From Bryoerythrophyllum caledonicum (taxonomy: Eukaryota; Streptophyta; Bryopsida; Pottiales; Pottiaceae): a stretch of DNA of 64,000 nucleotides. The stretch lies in contig OZ020525.1 of NCBI GenBank assembly GCA_963971425.1, positions 2,707,060 to 2,771,059 on the forward strand, written 5' to 3'. Below, one piece after another: positions 21,974 through 33,533 of this stretch (position 1 is the stretch's first letter; every line of letters begins with the position of its first letter). A program made the position numbers and the translations under genes. The notes under the pieces are model-generated. The model was not told the origin of the DNA. It saw nothing but the letters and a program-made list of their open reading frames with translations, and ran no database searches.

Positions 21974-22977
21974 GGGCCAGTTTACATTACAGTGGAGAAG
22001 TCCACCGGTCATGAATTCTAGGTGAATTCTGAAATTTGATTGGCCAAGAGTGACGCTCTTCTCCGATGGGGGTTTACACTACGGCCAAGAGTCCTCCGGT
22101 GGAGAACTTTGGGCATGGATGAAAAAATGACATGGCTGCCAATGTGGCAACACTTTTTGGAGGGGAGGTTCTCCGGAGGTCAAGTTTCTTGGGCGAGCTC
22201 AAAGCCTCGGACAAGAAACATGGCCTCCGGAGAACTCCAACTTGAATAAAATAATCATGCAATGCTTCTATTCTCATCCTACACTACCTACGCATGTGCT
22301 GTCCTAAACATTCCAAGGTCATTTTTGGAGGTTTAGGGCTTCTTTTTAGGCATTTTAACGTGCTCCACTACTTAGTATTGCATGGTCCCCTAATATTACG
22401 TTTAATTTGGAAAAAAAAAAAATTGGACCATTTTTTACATGGTCAGCCCACTTTGACTCTCTAAAGGATGGAATTTTTCCAGTATGGACACATTATTTCT
22501 TTAAAAATCATCAAGTAAATAATGTTAGCTACTTGTTTACCTTAATTTGGATGTCTTAAAGAGGTGGAACATTTTCAAAAAATTCATGTTATGAAAGAAG
22601 TTCCAAAACATTGCCAAATATATTTTATTTTTTAATCAATACAATTTTTTGTAAATTTCAATACAATGGTCGTTTATTATCCGGTAAGGTTTCTACTACA
22701 GCCGGCTATGACCATTTTGTGAAGTAGTGCGATGAAGATATCCGATACACTTCTCCTTTAGATGGTTACACTATGGCCCGTCAAGACCTCTTCATGAAGT
22801 TGTCCGGTACACTTCTCCTCTGGGTGGTTACACTACGGCCGGTCAAGACCTCTTGACACATTTTTTTATTGTCTTTTCCTCTTCTCCGGCACATCGTCCT
22901 TTGCCTCAAATAACCATGTCTTGGGCTGAAATTCTTGACCGACCAGTGCACTTCTTCACCTTAGTGTAAACTGGCCC
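21974..22977. mobile_element. PIF/Harbinger-like MITE, about 1.0 kb
   Basis: The left end GGGCCAGTTTACA..AGTGGAGAAGT and the right end (reverse complement GGGCCAGTTTACACTAAGGT) form imperfect inverted repeats of about 30 bp. The trinucleotide TCA flanks both sides (21971-21973, 22978-22980). A GGGCC start and a 3 bp target copy are typical of PIF/Harbinger. Inside, 22680-22860 holds two to three diverged copies of a segment with CACTTCTCC..GGTTACACTA. No transposase. Confidence 0.65.
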
Positions 22978-23133
22978 TCAGTTATCTGTCCTCTTGTGTG
23001 TGTGTGTTTAGAAATGAAATAAGAAAAGAGGGAATTACTATGTTATTGTGGGACTTTTTACCAAATGATGTAGTAATTTTCCATTTTTGTGTTTTGGAGA
23101 TCACTATTACACATATGTTGAATGGTTTCAACT

Positions 23134-23831
23134 ACACCAAACACTAAATATAGTGTGGATTCATTGGTAATGTGGGTGAAAAATGATGTGGACCACATCA
23201 ATTTTGGTTTTGGAATATAAACGATGTGGACACATTTCAACATGTATCATGTCATTCTTTGCCGCCTCACCGCCACTCAGGGCCAAACCACACGAGAGGA
23301 AAGGCAGTGAGTTGGATGACTCACATTGGTTCAAATTAGCAAGTGGTTGCCACATGAGAGGAAGTAGGGGGAGTGGCAAGAATGACATGGAGCAACTTTG
23401 TAGCTTTGGAATTTGCATTGGATGTTGCTTTGGAATCTACATGGCAATGACTTGGCACAATAACTCCCATTGAAAACTACGAGGCACTAGTGCCTGGAAG
23501 TCCACAGGCACTAGTGCCATGTTGGAGGAAAAGAATATTTTTGGTGCCACTAGTGCCATGTTGGAGGAAGTTGTGAAACTTCCTCCCCCTCCTGTGTGGT
23601 AAGGCCCTAACTACCAAATATCTTCCACTCCTCCTTGCTTGCCGCCACCTCACCACCGCTCGCCACCATCTCTCCACAATCCACATTAATTTTGTGTCAA
23701 TAATTTTGAAACACCCCACACTATTTTTTGAAGAACATGATTTGATGTGGATTACAAATTGAAGTGGACCACTATATTTGCCTGTACTAGAATTAGTGTA
23801 GGTATTTTGAAATATATGCAGTGTTTGGTGT
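23134..23831. mobile_element. Foldback/MITE, about 0.7 kb, with ACACCAAACACT ends
   Basis: The left end ACACCAAACACTAAATATA and the right end (reverse complement ACACCAAACACTGCATATA) are near-perfect inverted repeats. A shorter relative lies at about 61180-61339. Three CACTAGTG palindromes sit inside at 23483-23560. No clear target-site duplication and no gene were seen. Confidence 0.5.
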
Positions 23832-25372
23832 CCTGTAATGGGAATTTTGGTATTCTCTGCCTTGGATTAAAGAAAACCATGAGTATTGTGTGATGAGTAA
23901 TGTCTTGGATTGTGAGATATAATCAATATTATGTGCTGAGTACGTGATAGAAAGTTTGGGGTTCATGGAAATTCCCACCTCCGTGATCACTTTGCCTTGG
24001 GAAACATAGGATTTCCACTACAGTTAGCTCCCTCTACAATAACACCTGTAGCCAGCTCCAATTACAACCGTCTACTCCCTCTACAACAAGACTATTGTAA
24101 CAAATGTTGTTTTAACTCTTAAACGACAGTAGGAGATCATACACATGGTCACGTATTTTACTCTTAACATTAAAAAAAATGTACAAAATTTTAGCAAGAC
24201 ATACACCTTTGCAACTAACATCTTTCATTTGGAGGTCATTTCAATATCTCAACCTTATCATGCTCAAACAGGACGCCATACATGAAGAATTCATGACCAT
24301 TTTGCAACTTCTCAAACATTTAGTAGGTGCAATAATGTTCTAAACTAAAATTGTCATGTGTCATTGGATCAGGCTCAACACAAATACAATCTTTTGTAGT
24401 TATTGTATACATCAAATCTAACACCTTGTATATCAAGTACACAGAAAACATCATGTTGCAATCCAAGTGTGGCTTCTTAGACCCTCTTGTACCTAACCTA
24501 CAATGCATTTAATGCATTAGCTTTACATGGAAGGTAAGCCCCCCTAAAACCGACAAGTTAAGGAATTTGCATATATGGAGAGAGGATATAATTATACTAT
24601 AATTTTTCAGTGGTAGCCAATAGGATCACAATTCCAACCCAAGTGATTTCATATTTTTTCGATGAAAATTGAATTAGTTATGAATTTTCAAACTATGCAG
24701 CCATGTTTAGTGGGTGGCCAGCAGTAGGACCCCCATAACCAACGACCAAAAGTAAGGGTCTTGACTAAAAGCAAACCTCCATTTGGAACTGAGTTGGTGG
24801 TAAGGTCAACACACCTATAACCGACAAGTTAAGAGATTTTAGTACCTGTATTGGTGGTGTAATAGTGGAGGGTGATTTTTCCTCCAAAGAGAAATAGAAT
24901 TGGTGGGGTTTGAACATTTTAAATTTTTTTTTTCCCCAATATGTGGTTTATTATGTATTTTGAAACTGAGTTTCGTACTGAAACTAGTAACCAACATGTA
25001 GGTCTGCAGAAAACCATTACAGAGAACACATACTCACGACCACAAACTTTTGAGAAACTGTTAACAGAGTGTATTAAAAACCGGTAACTTCATTCCCAGA
25101 GAAAGGTCAGCTATAGACTGGAAGCCGACCGGCTGCTGCTCTGTTCTTGTGGAACAAGTCTTCGGACTACCACTCTCTACCAACCCCATGTCTGTGCGTT
25201 ACCCACTCCAAAGACACACATTAATCGACCTAAAAACCCTACTCCAAATCTGAGTTTGGCGCGAAATTATCATGCAACGGTCACTCTGAATCTGGGGAGG
25301 TCGTCAGAAGTTTGTGGTGGGAGCTCGTCGAGTCGGTGGAGGAGCTCGTCGCGGCACCGGGAGCTCATCACT
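23832..25372. other. Intergenic AT-rich DNA, no gene seen
   Basis: A piece near 24220-24300 (ACATCTTTCATTTGGAGGTC, CTCAACCTTATCATG) recurs at 18040, 30540 (reverse) and 36740, another dispersed repeat. CACCTATAACCGACAAGTTAAG-type segments repeat at 24540 and 24810. No coding exon was recognised. Confidence 0.4.
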
Positions 25373-28368
25373 CTACAGAGGGGCAATGCGAGCGTTCAAT
25401 TGCAGCGCATCTCCTGCTTGAGGCGCCCGCACTGTACAACTTAATCCATGTGTAGGCTCCGCGATGGCTGCTCCTTGAGCATGTACAGAACTGTAAAAGT
25501 TCAGTGGGTGTGCTTGGGCATCTGTCCATTGTTGCACACATCGATTTGAAGGTTGCTCTTGTGCCAAGTGCGTCGTAGATGATACATGGGAGACAAATCT
25601 GCGAACGGTGGGAGCAGTTGCAAGTAGGGGCGGTGGTCGCAAATTCTCATGTTGCATGGTCCACGAGCCGTGAGGTCCTTCGCTGCCTTCATATAGTGGC
25701 TCCGCCGATTCCCTGCGAAATATCCTTGACGGGCTTTGTCGCCCATGTGCCCTCTCCGTTGCCCTCGCGAGCTCATGACTTGCTCTATGGGCTCTCTCCG
25801 CCTCTTTGCGAGCTCGTGTCTCTGCTGCAGCAACCGTGCGTTCTACGCGCAGGCGCTCTGCATGCTCCCGTTCAGCCGCTTTGATGGCCCTTGCGTGAGC
25901 AGCCTCCGCCGCTCGAGATTCCCTCATCGCACGCGCTTCTTCTCGCTGGGCCAGCTTCTGGGCTCGTGCCTCCGCAGCCTCGGCAGTGCGGGCTTCTTTT
26001 GCCCTACGCTCTTCCTCCCGCTCAATGGCCTTCCTTTTTTTCTTCTCCTCTTTTTCCAACCAAACTTCTTCTCTTTGTCTTGCTGATTCTGCCCTTGCCT
26101 CCTTCAATTGTGCTGCTGCATTCATGTATAGATCAGAGGTTAGCATTATTGACTTGGTGAAGTCAAGAATTAGATCCTTTGATCGGCGACTAACCCTTGC
26201 TGCAACGGTGGGTAGGGTAAGGAACTGGGTGATGGACCCCACGGCATTGGCCTCCGCTTCCAAGCCCACGACCTTCGATACAGCTTCTGGCAAGGAGGGG
26301 TCTGCATCAACAAAAAAATGCTCGACATTAGAGTCTGGGACGGCTGCAAATTCACCTTCAATCTCTGCTTTATCTATGGCAGGTATGGTGCTCTCATCTT
26401 CTCCGTCCTCTCCTTGCTGTGATCCCCCGTCGTCACCAGTACTTCCATTTGAGTCCCTTGTATGTCTATCATGAGGACCATATGTTTCACCATCGTCTCC
26501 ATGCTCCTCGTTGTGCCTTGGCTGGTTACTGCCTGCTTCGTGTCCACTGTCTCCGTGAGGGTCTCTGAAAGCCTGTGATGGAAGAAAGTGCTCATTTAAG
26601 GCGCTGAAATTTAAAGGGAAAATGCCTGTAGCACTAAAACCCTTCTTTATATTGCTAGGAGATAATGCTTTCCTAAGAGCAAGTGAAACCCATTGAGCCA
26701 ATGTATCTTTCGCAACTGCTTCATTGAGGTGTCTGCTAGTCCAGAAGTCCCTGCACTCTCGAAAATGTTGTTTGAATGGTCTGAAAACTGCCACATCCAA
26801 TGGCAGAAGCACATGTGATGTATGTGCAGGAAGTATTAACAAGTCCAAGCCGGCTGCACTTGCTTCTCTTACCACGTCCAAGGTAACATGACTGTTATGT
26901 CCATCAAGGATCAGCAAGTGGCGATTTTCGGGAGAAATACTGCCATGGCCCCTCACACTTGCAATAAAATGTGACATCCACGCTGAAAAGAGGTACGAAG
27001 TCATCCACGCTCTTTGCTGCATTGCCATTGTAGCTCCTGGCTCACACTTCTGTATATAGTTCTGACGAAAACGCTTGCTACGAAATATGTAGAAAGATGG
27101 GATAGAGTACCCAGCGGCATTGATGCAGACGAGAACGGATAACCATTCTCTTTGGTTTGGTACAATGCTGTGAACTCGACGCGCCCCTCTTCTAGCAATG
27201 ACTACAGCCCCACCATTTCTCCCCGCCTGTGCCCCCGGTTCGTCACAATTCCATATCCTCTCGGGTGAGTACTTGTGTAAATTGTACAAATGTTGTAGGT
27301 TCTCGCGGAAACTTCTCACATTCTCTTCGCAGAGTCCTTTGGCACGTGCTGATTCGAGTGCCTGTGAAACTTGCAGAGTCAATTCGGGGTGAATCTTCTT
27401 CCACCAACGCATCCACCCGTTGCCAGGGATTCATTACGGAATGGTGTCCACCTCTCCTTCGTTATCTCATAGACCTTCATGCGAAGAGCTGTTGGTTTGA
27501 AACCAAATCCTCTGTCGCACATGTCTATCAAGTATTTCACGAGCTCCTCCTCTTCAGATGGGCTCAGTACACTTGGAGGGCCTTTTTTCCGAGTAGTCTG
27601 AATGCCATAGCACCACTCCCGGAAGGTGGAGTAAGGTATGTTGTGCGAATCTGCTGCTTTCTTCATGTTGCTTCCGCTGTCAACATCTGCTAAAGCGGCT
27701 CTGAGATCCTCATCGGTCCACACTCCCGTCTTGCGTTGTGCCCGGCTTCTACCATGCCGTGGAATGTGCCCTGCAGATTACATTAGAGTAGCATTATCAA
27801 ATACTTTCTTAATGTTCAGGCCGAGCATGGAAAAGGAGGACTGAGATGTAGGGGACTTACCGGAAATCCGTTCGGCAGCAGCATCCTGCGAGGCGTGAAC
27901 ATTGCTTTGCGACTGCAGCCTGTTGCAGCACATGTGACCCCGACGACTGTTTTGACCGGCTGCAGCTGGATTTGTGTATAGTCGTACATAGCAGCTGCTT
28001 TGTTGCCGACCGCTGGACTGGCTGCTTCCTCCGAAGCGAAGCTGCCCGCCTCTGCTTGTCGGCAGAGTGAAGCCTCCAACGCCTCCACTGCCAGCTGCTG
28101 GAGCTGGTATCCGGCTGCGTTGAGAGGGCAGTCGGCCTTGCAAGCGATGTTGCTTGAAAGCCTCCAGGTTGATGTAATCCACAACTTGAGTCCCAAGTGG
28201 GGAATCCTCATCGGCACTGTAGTCTTCAGAGTCTGACTGCTGAGAAGAGTCGTCGTAGTTCAATTCCACTCCGAAATTAGCGTCGTCAACGTGGAGTGGG
28301 AAAATGTCGTGTTCTTCTCTGTCCTGATGATGACGGCAGTTGGGGCGGCTGAGCATGTCTGCTTCCAT
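25373..28368 (-). pseudogene. Pogo/Tigger-like DDE transposase gene, 2 exons, one frameshift
   Basis: Exon 1 (28368-27861) encodes an acidic, Ser/Gln/Gly-rich N-terminus. A 90 bp GT-AG intron joins in frame to exon 2 (27770-25373). Exon 2 starts with a psq/CENP-B-type helix-turn-helix (WTDEDLRAALADV..NIPYSTFREW). Near 27431-27434 one base is missing, shifting to a frame of 679 codons from 27412. That frame carries the DDE_1 catalytic triad: IWNCDEPG (D57), LLILDGHNSH (D170) and LLPLDVAVFRPFK (D206), a DD35D arrangement of the pogo branch. Residues 430-550 form a long Glu/Arg/Ala-rich coiled coil. Apart from the single shift it is intact, so it is either a young transposon or a host-adopted gene just lost. 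No terminal repeats were found. Confidence 0.75.
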
Positions 28369-29445
28369 GTCGGACTCTACAAACGCCGATAGTGTCGATC
28401 ACTGACGATGCAGCCTCCTCACCTGCAAGAACGGCACACACAACAAGTGAAGTCAGCACATACTGCATGTTCCTATTGTAGAGACGAGAGAAGGCCGGTG
28501 CATGAGCTTGCCTCACTGTGCAGCTGGTGAAGATACACAATGACTTCATCTGATCACTACATTGTGTGATCTCATATGTAATACATGATATACAAATCCA
28601 CATGATCACTACATGTTCTGACCTCACATGATATACAAATCCACAAGACTAACTCAATTGCATTGCGTTTGTTCGGAAGACTCTACCGTGTGAGACTGAA
28701 AGCACTCACAATGTAATACGTTCTCACTAGGAAATGAACACTATCCTCAGATTCAACCGCATTGGTGTTTTATGATGAAGTTGTTCATGGCTGGACTAAA
28801 AGCCCATGTTCTGGAAGGGACTAGAAGCCGACTTTGTGGAATACGGTGATTGGTAACGTAGGTCATGGGAAATAAATTCGGCTGCCACCAAATCCAGCAT
28901 TTCTAAGCCTGGAAACCACTTCGTTGCCACTCTGATCGCAGCTACCACACCTACCCCTTTGAAATTATGAGTGAACCTAATTCTCAACCAAGCCGCCACC
29001 TTTTCTTGGAAAGGCTAAAAACACCAGGCCATTAAGCCTGAACACCAATTCCGAATCACCGAAATTCATGTGAGATCTTCCATTCTGGAAACAGGTCGTG
29101 GCTCCACCAGATACCCTGCCAGTCTACAGTGCGGTTGTGGGGACCGTGTCGAGTATGGGTGTGTCGACCTTAATGGGATGGAAGAGGGTTGGATATACCC
29201 CAATTTTATAGGCGTTGGCTATGGGTTTTTGTTGGTTAGGGGGGGCTTACCTTAATGTGTGCAAGCAACTCTTGTGATTCTGGGACAATAATCTCGTTGA
29301 GCTATTGGAAGAAGAGATATGTTCTTTTCCACAATCAGGGGCTGCTTGCACATCAACAAATATAAATCCAATGGGTGGATCATGACACTCTTCAATCAAT
29401 GGTCACAGAAAAAGAAGAGAATTATAATTTCAAAGTAGCCCTGAA
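28369..29445. other. Intergenic region upstream of the pogo-like gene
   Basis: A likely 3' splice site (TTGCAG, near 28420) just upstream on the minus strand suggests a leader intron for the transposase gene. ACTACATTGTGTGATCTCATATG and ACTACATGTTCTGACCTCACATG form a short direct duplication at 28556-28632. No other gene was seen. Confidence 0.35.
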
Positions 29446-30389
29446 CCCCTAAAGGCCCAAGACATTTTCACACCAAAAACACTTCAAAACCGCTCATTCT
29501 AGTACAATGAGCAATGAGGTAATCAAAACCTTTTATTTCTACATCTAACCGTAGGATCGAAATTAAGACTTATTCATTAATGTTTTCACAAAATTTCATA
29601 AAACTTTGACCGCACGGATTGAAAGATTACAGTGTTTGAAGCACAGAAAACCGTTCTTTTTCTTCCATGGAATGAGTGGATCAGCAAACTTTGACTTCAC
29701 TTGGTGTCAAATTTTTGCACTACACAAGGTCTAAAAACATTACCATCATGTTAACCATGATGTTATTTCCTTGCACACCAATTTTTAGAGGTAGAAAAGG
29801 GGTGTAGCGTATTCAAAACAAATGTGAAAGGAGTGGAGGTTCAAAAATTGCCAATTCACGTTTTATTTTGTTGTGAATTAAATTTGTTTTAGAATGATAA
29901 TCCGAATGATCAATAAGAAGGTATACACCACATCTTGTAATAGAAAAAATAAAATGTAAGAAATATAAAGATCTCTAAGTTTTATGTGGAAAAGAAGAAG
30001 TTTTTTGGGTACCTTGCCCGACAAAGTATGACAATGTGTGAATATGTTTAACTTAGATTATTATGCTATTTTTCACTTAAGACAAAAGATTTTTTTGAGA
30101 ATATGAGAGGAAATAATATTTTTTGCTAGTATTGAAAATCTCACATTCAATAGATTGTCCTAGCAAAAGTTTTTGGAGTTGCCCAACGTACCCTGTCTCC
30201 CCATTTGAAATTCAAAACCCTATAACTTTTTCATAAAATGTTGGATATAGGAAAAAATTGGACTCACACAAATCTCTTAGAAAAGTCCATCTTTAGTAGA
30301 AATTAAAAAAGGAATGTTATAAATTGACACAATAGGAACCTGCCCAAACTTTCAAGAGTCCCCGGAGGAGACTCTTGAGCCTTTAGGGG
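29446..30389. mobile_element. TTAA-bounded repeat element, copy 3
   Basis: The ends are CCCCTAAAGGCCC (left, after TGAA) and GCCTTTAGGGG (right, before TTAA at 30390-30393); length 944 bp. The orientation is opposite to copies 1 and 2. Shared interior: TAGGATCGAAATTAAGACTT and TTTTTAGAGGTAGAAAAGGG. No coding capacity. Confidence 0.65.
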
Positions 30390-30751
30390 TTAATTATGGG
30401 CCAAAATTAGCCTTGTCCTTCTTAAGCAATGGGTGCTCGTGACCTCCTCACTACAAGTGCAACCAAGAGTTGGAATTGTTGGTATGATTAACCCTTGAAC
30501 ATCACCTCGTGACCCTAGTATTCTACAGGTATGGTATCGTATTTGAACATGATAAGGTTCAGATAATGAAATGACCTCCAAATGAAAGATGTTAGTTGAG
30601 AATCTCCAATCCAGAGGTGTACATCTTGCTAAACTTTAATAAGTTTTCTCTATTCTATAGAGTAAAATATGTGCATGTATATACGGTTCCCGACTGACTA
30701 TTAGGGTTAAGAAGTGTGAGGTTGACAAATTGGGTTGAAGAACAGGTTGTA

Positions 30752-31332
30752 CAATAGGGTGACATTCAAATTGGCCGTTTAGTAGTTCCAAGGATAGTGT
30801 CCTACACTGCTGCCAACTTTGACACCCTCCCCAAAGCTGAGAAATTGTTATTTTACCATGAAAATTTGAGGACAGCATCATCTTTATGTTGAAAACATGC
30901 ATACCAAATTTCAAGTCCAGGAGACTTATACAAAAAAACTTATGCAAGATCTACCAACATGGGATAGCTGTGAGAAAAGTGTCACAGCTGCCAACTTTGA
31001 CACCCTCCCAAGAATTGAGGAAATTTTTTTTGCCCATGAAATTTTTGGAGCAAAAACATTTTTATGTTTCTTGCATGTGTGGAAAATTTCAAGTCCAAAA
31101 GACCCATACAAAAAATAATATTCCAAATCTACCAACATGTGTAGTTTTGAGAAACAAAGGGGAAAACCATTTTACTACTTCCAACTTTGACGCCCTCCTT
31201 AGGATTGAGTTTTTGTTGATACATAATGAAATTTTTGGCACAAGATCATCTCTACGCTAGTAACATGTGGGATAAATTTCAAAGCCAAAGGACATACATA
31301 AAAAAAGTTATTCCATATCTATCAACGTGTAT
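30752..31332 (+). repeat. Left ~581 bp terminal inverted repeat of the Tc1/mariner element
   Basis: It contains three diverged direct units of about 185 bp, each with a CCAACTTTGACRCCCTCC core (near 30819, 30991 and 31180) and ending in ATCTACCAACATG-like sequence. The last codons of the transposase (stop at 31322-31324) overlap its inner edge. Confidence 0.85.
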
Positions 31333-32328
31333 GTCCTCCATTAGCGTCAATCACTGCTAGTAACCTAGAGGGCATAGAATGACATAGTTGAAGGAGCTTT
31401 GTACCATTCACTAACTTCCACTCTCTTTCAAGAACTACCTTCAACACATCTAAGCTTCTAGGGCATTGTTTGCCATGTTGCACAACATCTTTTAACATCC
31501 TCCAAACGTTCTCGATTGGATTGAGATCGGGAGAGTTTGCAGGTCAGTTGAGCTTTTCGAGAAGGTGGCTTTGTCTCCATTCTTCACATATTTTGCTCCT
31601 ATGGACGGGTGCCCCATCTTCCATAGCACTCCTTCTGGAATTTGACCCATGAAATGAACCAATTTGGCATCGTAAACCACTTCTATAAAATCCTTAGCAG
31701 AACGTTGACTTTTAGGCATAAAGACAAGTTCTGACTTTTGTCCTCCGGCAAATGTGCCCCAAATCATTAAAGAAGTCCTTCCACTTTTAAAAGTAGGAGC
31801 TAGACAACTTGATGAATAATGCTCGTATGCACTTCTCCAAACATGAATTTGCGGAGAATTTTTTCCAATTTCAAAAGTAGATTCATTTGCCCAAACAACA
31901 CGCTCCCACTCTTTTGCACTCCATCCACGGTACTTCTGAGCAAAAGCTAATCGTTGAGACATGTGACGAGGTGTCAAAAAAAGTTTTTTGATTGCAATTC
32001 GACTAAAAATGCCATTTTTATGTAAGACCCTTTGAATAGTACGTCTACACACTTGAGTAGGACATGCATTGGTAATCTCTGAGAGTGAAGAGCAACGATG
32101 AATTTTTGAATAATGCACAATACTACGAACATCTCTATAACTAAGCTTTTTAGCGTGACTTCCACCGCAAGGTTTGCGCTTGTAGGTTCCATCTTCTCTA
32201 AATGTTTTTACTAACCTTGTAACTGTTCTAGTAGGAACTCCAATAGTAGGTGCAATTTGAACTCCTGTAAATCCTCCCTCACTCAAACCTATGATGCGAG
32301 CACGAATTTCATCTGAAATTGCCATCAT
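31322..32328 (-). pseudogene. Tc1/mariner DD34E transposase, inactivated
   Basis: The ATG at 32328 starts a frame with two helix-turn-helix blocks (residues about 5-100; GFTGVQIAPTIGVPTRTVTRL, CPTQVCRRTIQRVLHKNGI) and the RNase H-like fold. The first catalytic Asp is Asn (residue 148, VVWANESTF, normally DESTF). A frameshift near 31620 moves the second catalytic block (EDGAPVHRSK) to another frame. TGA replaces the Trp codon before PANSPDLNPIENVW, whose Glu is the third catalytic residue, 34 residues after the second Asp. The frame ends at 31322. Three independent hits make it inactive. Confidence 0.85.
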
Positions 32329-32950
32329 AAACTTATAGAGTGTGTGATGCTAGCTACAGCAGTAGAGTAGGGGTTAGAGCAGAGCAAGGGGGAGAGAATG
32401 GGGCCAAGGGGCTAGAGCAGAACAAAGGGGGTTGCAGGATTGACACGTGACAATTGGCAGAGGAAGGAGAACAGGGCTGGAGCAGAGCAAGGGGGAGAGA
32501 AGGGAGCCAAGGTGCTGGAGCAGAGAAGAGAGAGAAGGGTCGCCAAAACACAAGCCCGTATGCATACATGAAAAATCGTTTTGCTCTTAATCACTCATCA
32601 TGTATGCCCAATGTGAATCAACACTCATGCATCCCACAATACAACACTCTCTGTTTTGAGGATTGTCTCAACATTCAGTCTATCACAAATCACACACACC
32701 ATTCCCTTTACATAGTGTTCAATAGATATTTAGAAGAAAAAATTTGTCATGTGTCTAATGCACACTTTATGGCCAAGCGGATTCTTCTGCATGGAACACC
32801 TCTTCACTTCTTCATTTAGATGTTATTGATCTTTTTGAGAAGCATTTATGTTTGGTGGCTTACTCACATGATTGAGTTCAATGAAAAAGCATGAGGTGTC
32901 AAAGATATTTTGACATTTTCAATATGACCTTCAAATTGTTTATCATAGTT
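32329..32950. promoter_or_regulatory. 5' region of the transposase gene inside the Tc1 element
   Basis: At 32370-32545 a purine-rich stretch repeats GAGCAGAGCAAGGGGGAGAG three times with variants; on the transposase strand it is pyrimidine-rich and directly upstream. No other gene was seen. A promoter role is inference from position. Confidence 0.35.
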
Positions 32951-33531
32951 ACACATGTTGATAGATATGGAATAACTTTTTTTATGTATGTCTTTTGGCT
33001 TTGAAATTTATCCCACATGTTACCAGCGTAGAGATGATCTTGTGCCAAAAATTTCATTATGTATCAACAAAAACTCAATCCTAAGGAGGGCGTCAAAGTT
33101 GGAAGTAGTAAAATGGTTTTCCCCTTTGTTTCTCAAAACTACACATGTTGGTAGATTTGGAATGTTATTTTTTGTATGGGTCTTTTGGACTTGAAATTTT
33201 CCACACATGCAAGAAACATAAAAATGTTTTTGCTCCAAAAATTTCATGGGCAAAAAAAATTTCCTCAATTCTTGGGAGGGTGTCAAAGTTGGCAGCTGTG
33301 ACACTTTTCTCACAGCTATCCCATGTTGGTAGATCTTGCATAAGTTTTTTTGTATAAGTCTCCTGGACTTGAAATTTGGTATGCATGTTTTCAACATAAA
33401 GATGATGCTGTCCTCAAATTTTCATGGTAAAATAACAATTTCTCAGCTTTGGGGAGGGTGTCAAAGTTGGCAGCAGTGTAGGACACTATCCTTGGAACTA
33501 CTAAACGGCCAATTTGAATGTCACCCTATTG
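32951..33531 (-). repeat. Right ~581 bp terminal inverted repeat of the Tc1/mariner element
   Basis: Reverse complement of 30752-31332, with no difference seen by eye over the stretches compared. It carries the same three internal ~185 bp units in mirrored order. Confidence 0.85.
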
Positions 33532-33533
33532 TA

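Larger units (their letters stand above)
30752..33531 (-). mobile_element. Tc1/mariner element, full length 2,780 bp, TA target site
   Basis: The element runs from CAATAGGGTGACATTC (30752) to its exact reverse complement ending at 33531, with TA on both sides (30750-30751, 33532-33533) as for all Tc1/mariner insertions. Arms 30752-31332 and 32951-33531 look identical over about 581 bp. Between them lies a DD34E transposase gene on the minus strand. Identical arms argue for a recent insertion. Confidence 0.88.

Noticed and set aside
25579..26474. Plus-strand open frames of 89-162 codons opposite the pogo-like gene
   Set aside because: Mirror of the Glu/Arg/Ala coiled-coil codons; no motif of their own.
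30886..33397. Matching 124-125 codon open frames in both Tc1 arms
   Set aside because: They are the same non-coding inverted-repeat sequence read twice; no domain and no independent support.
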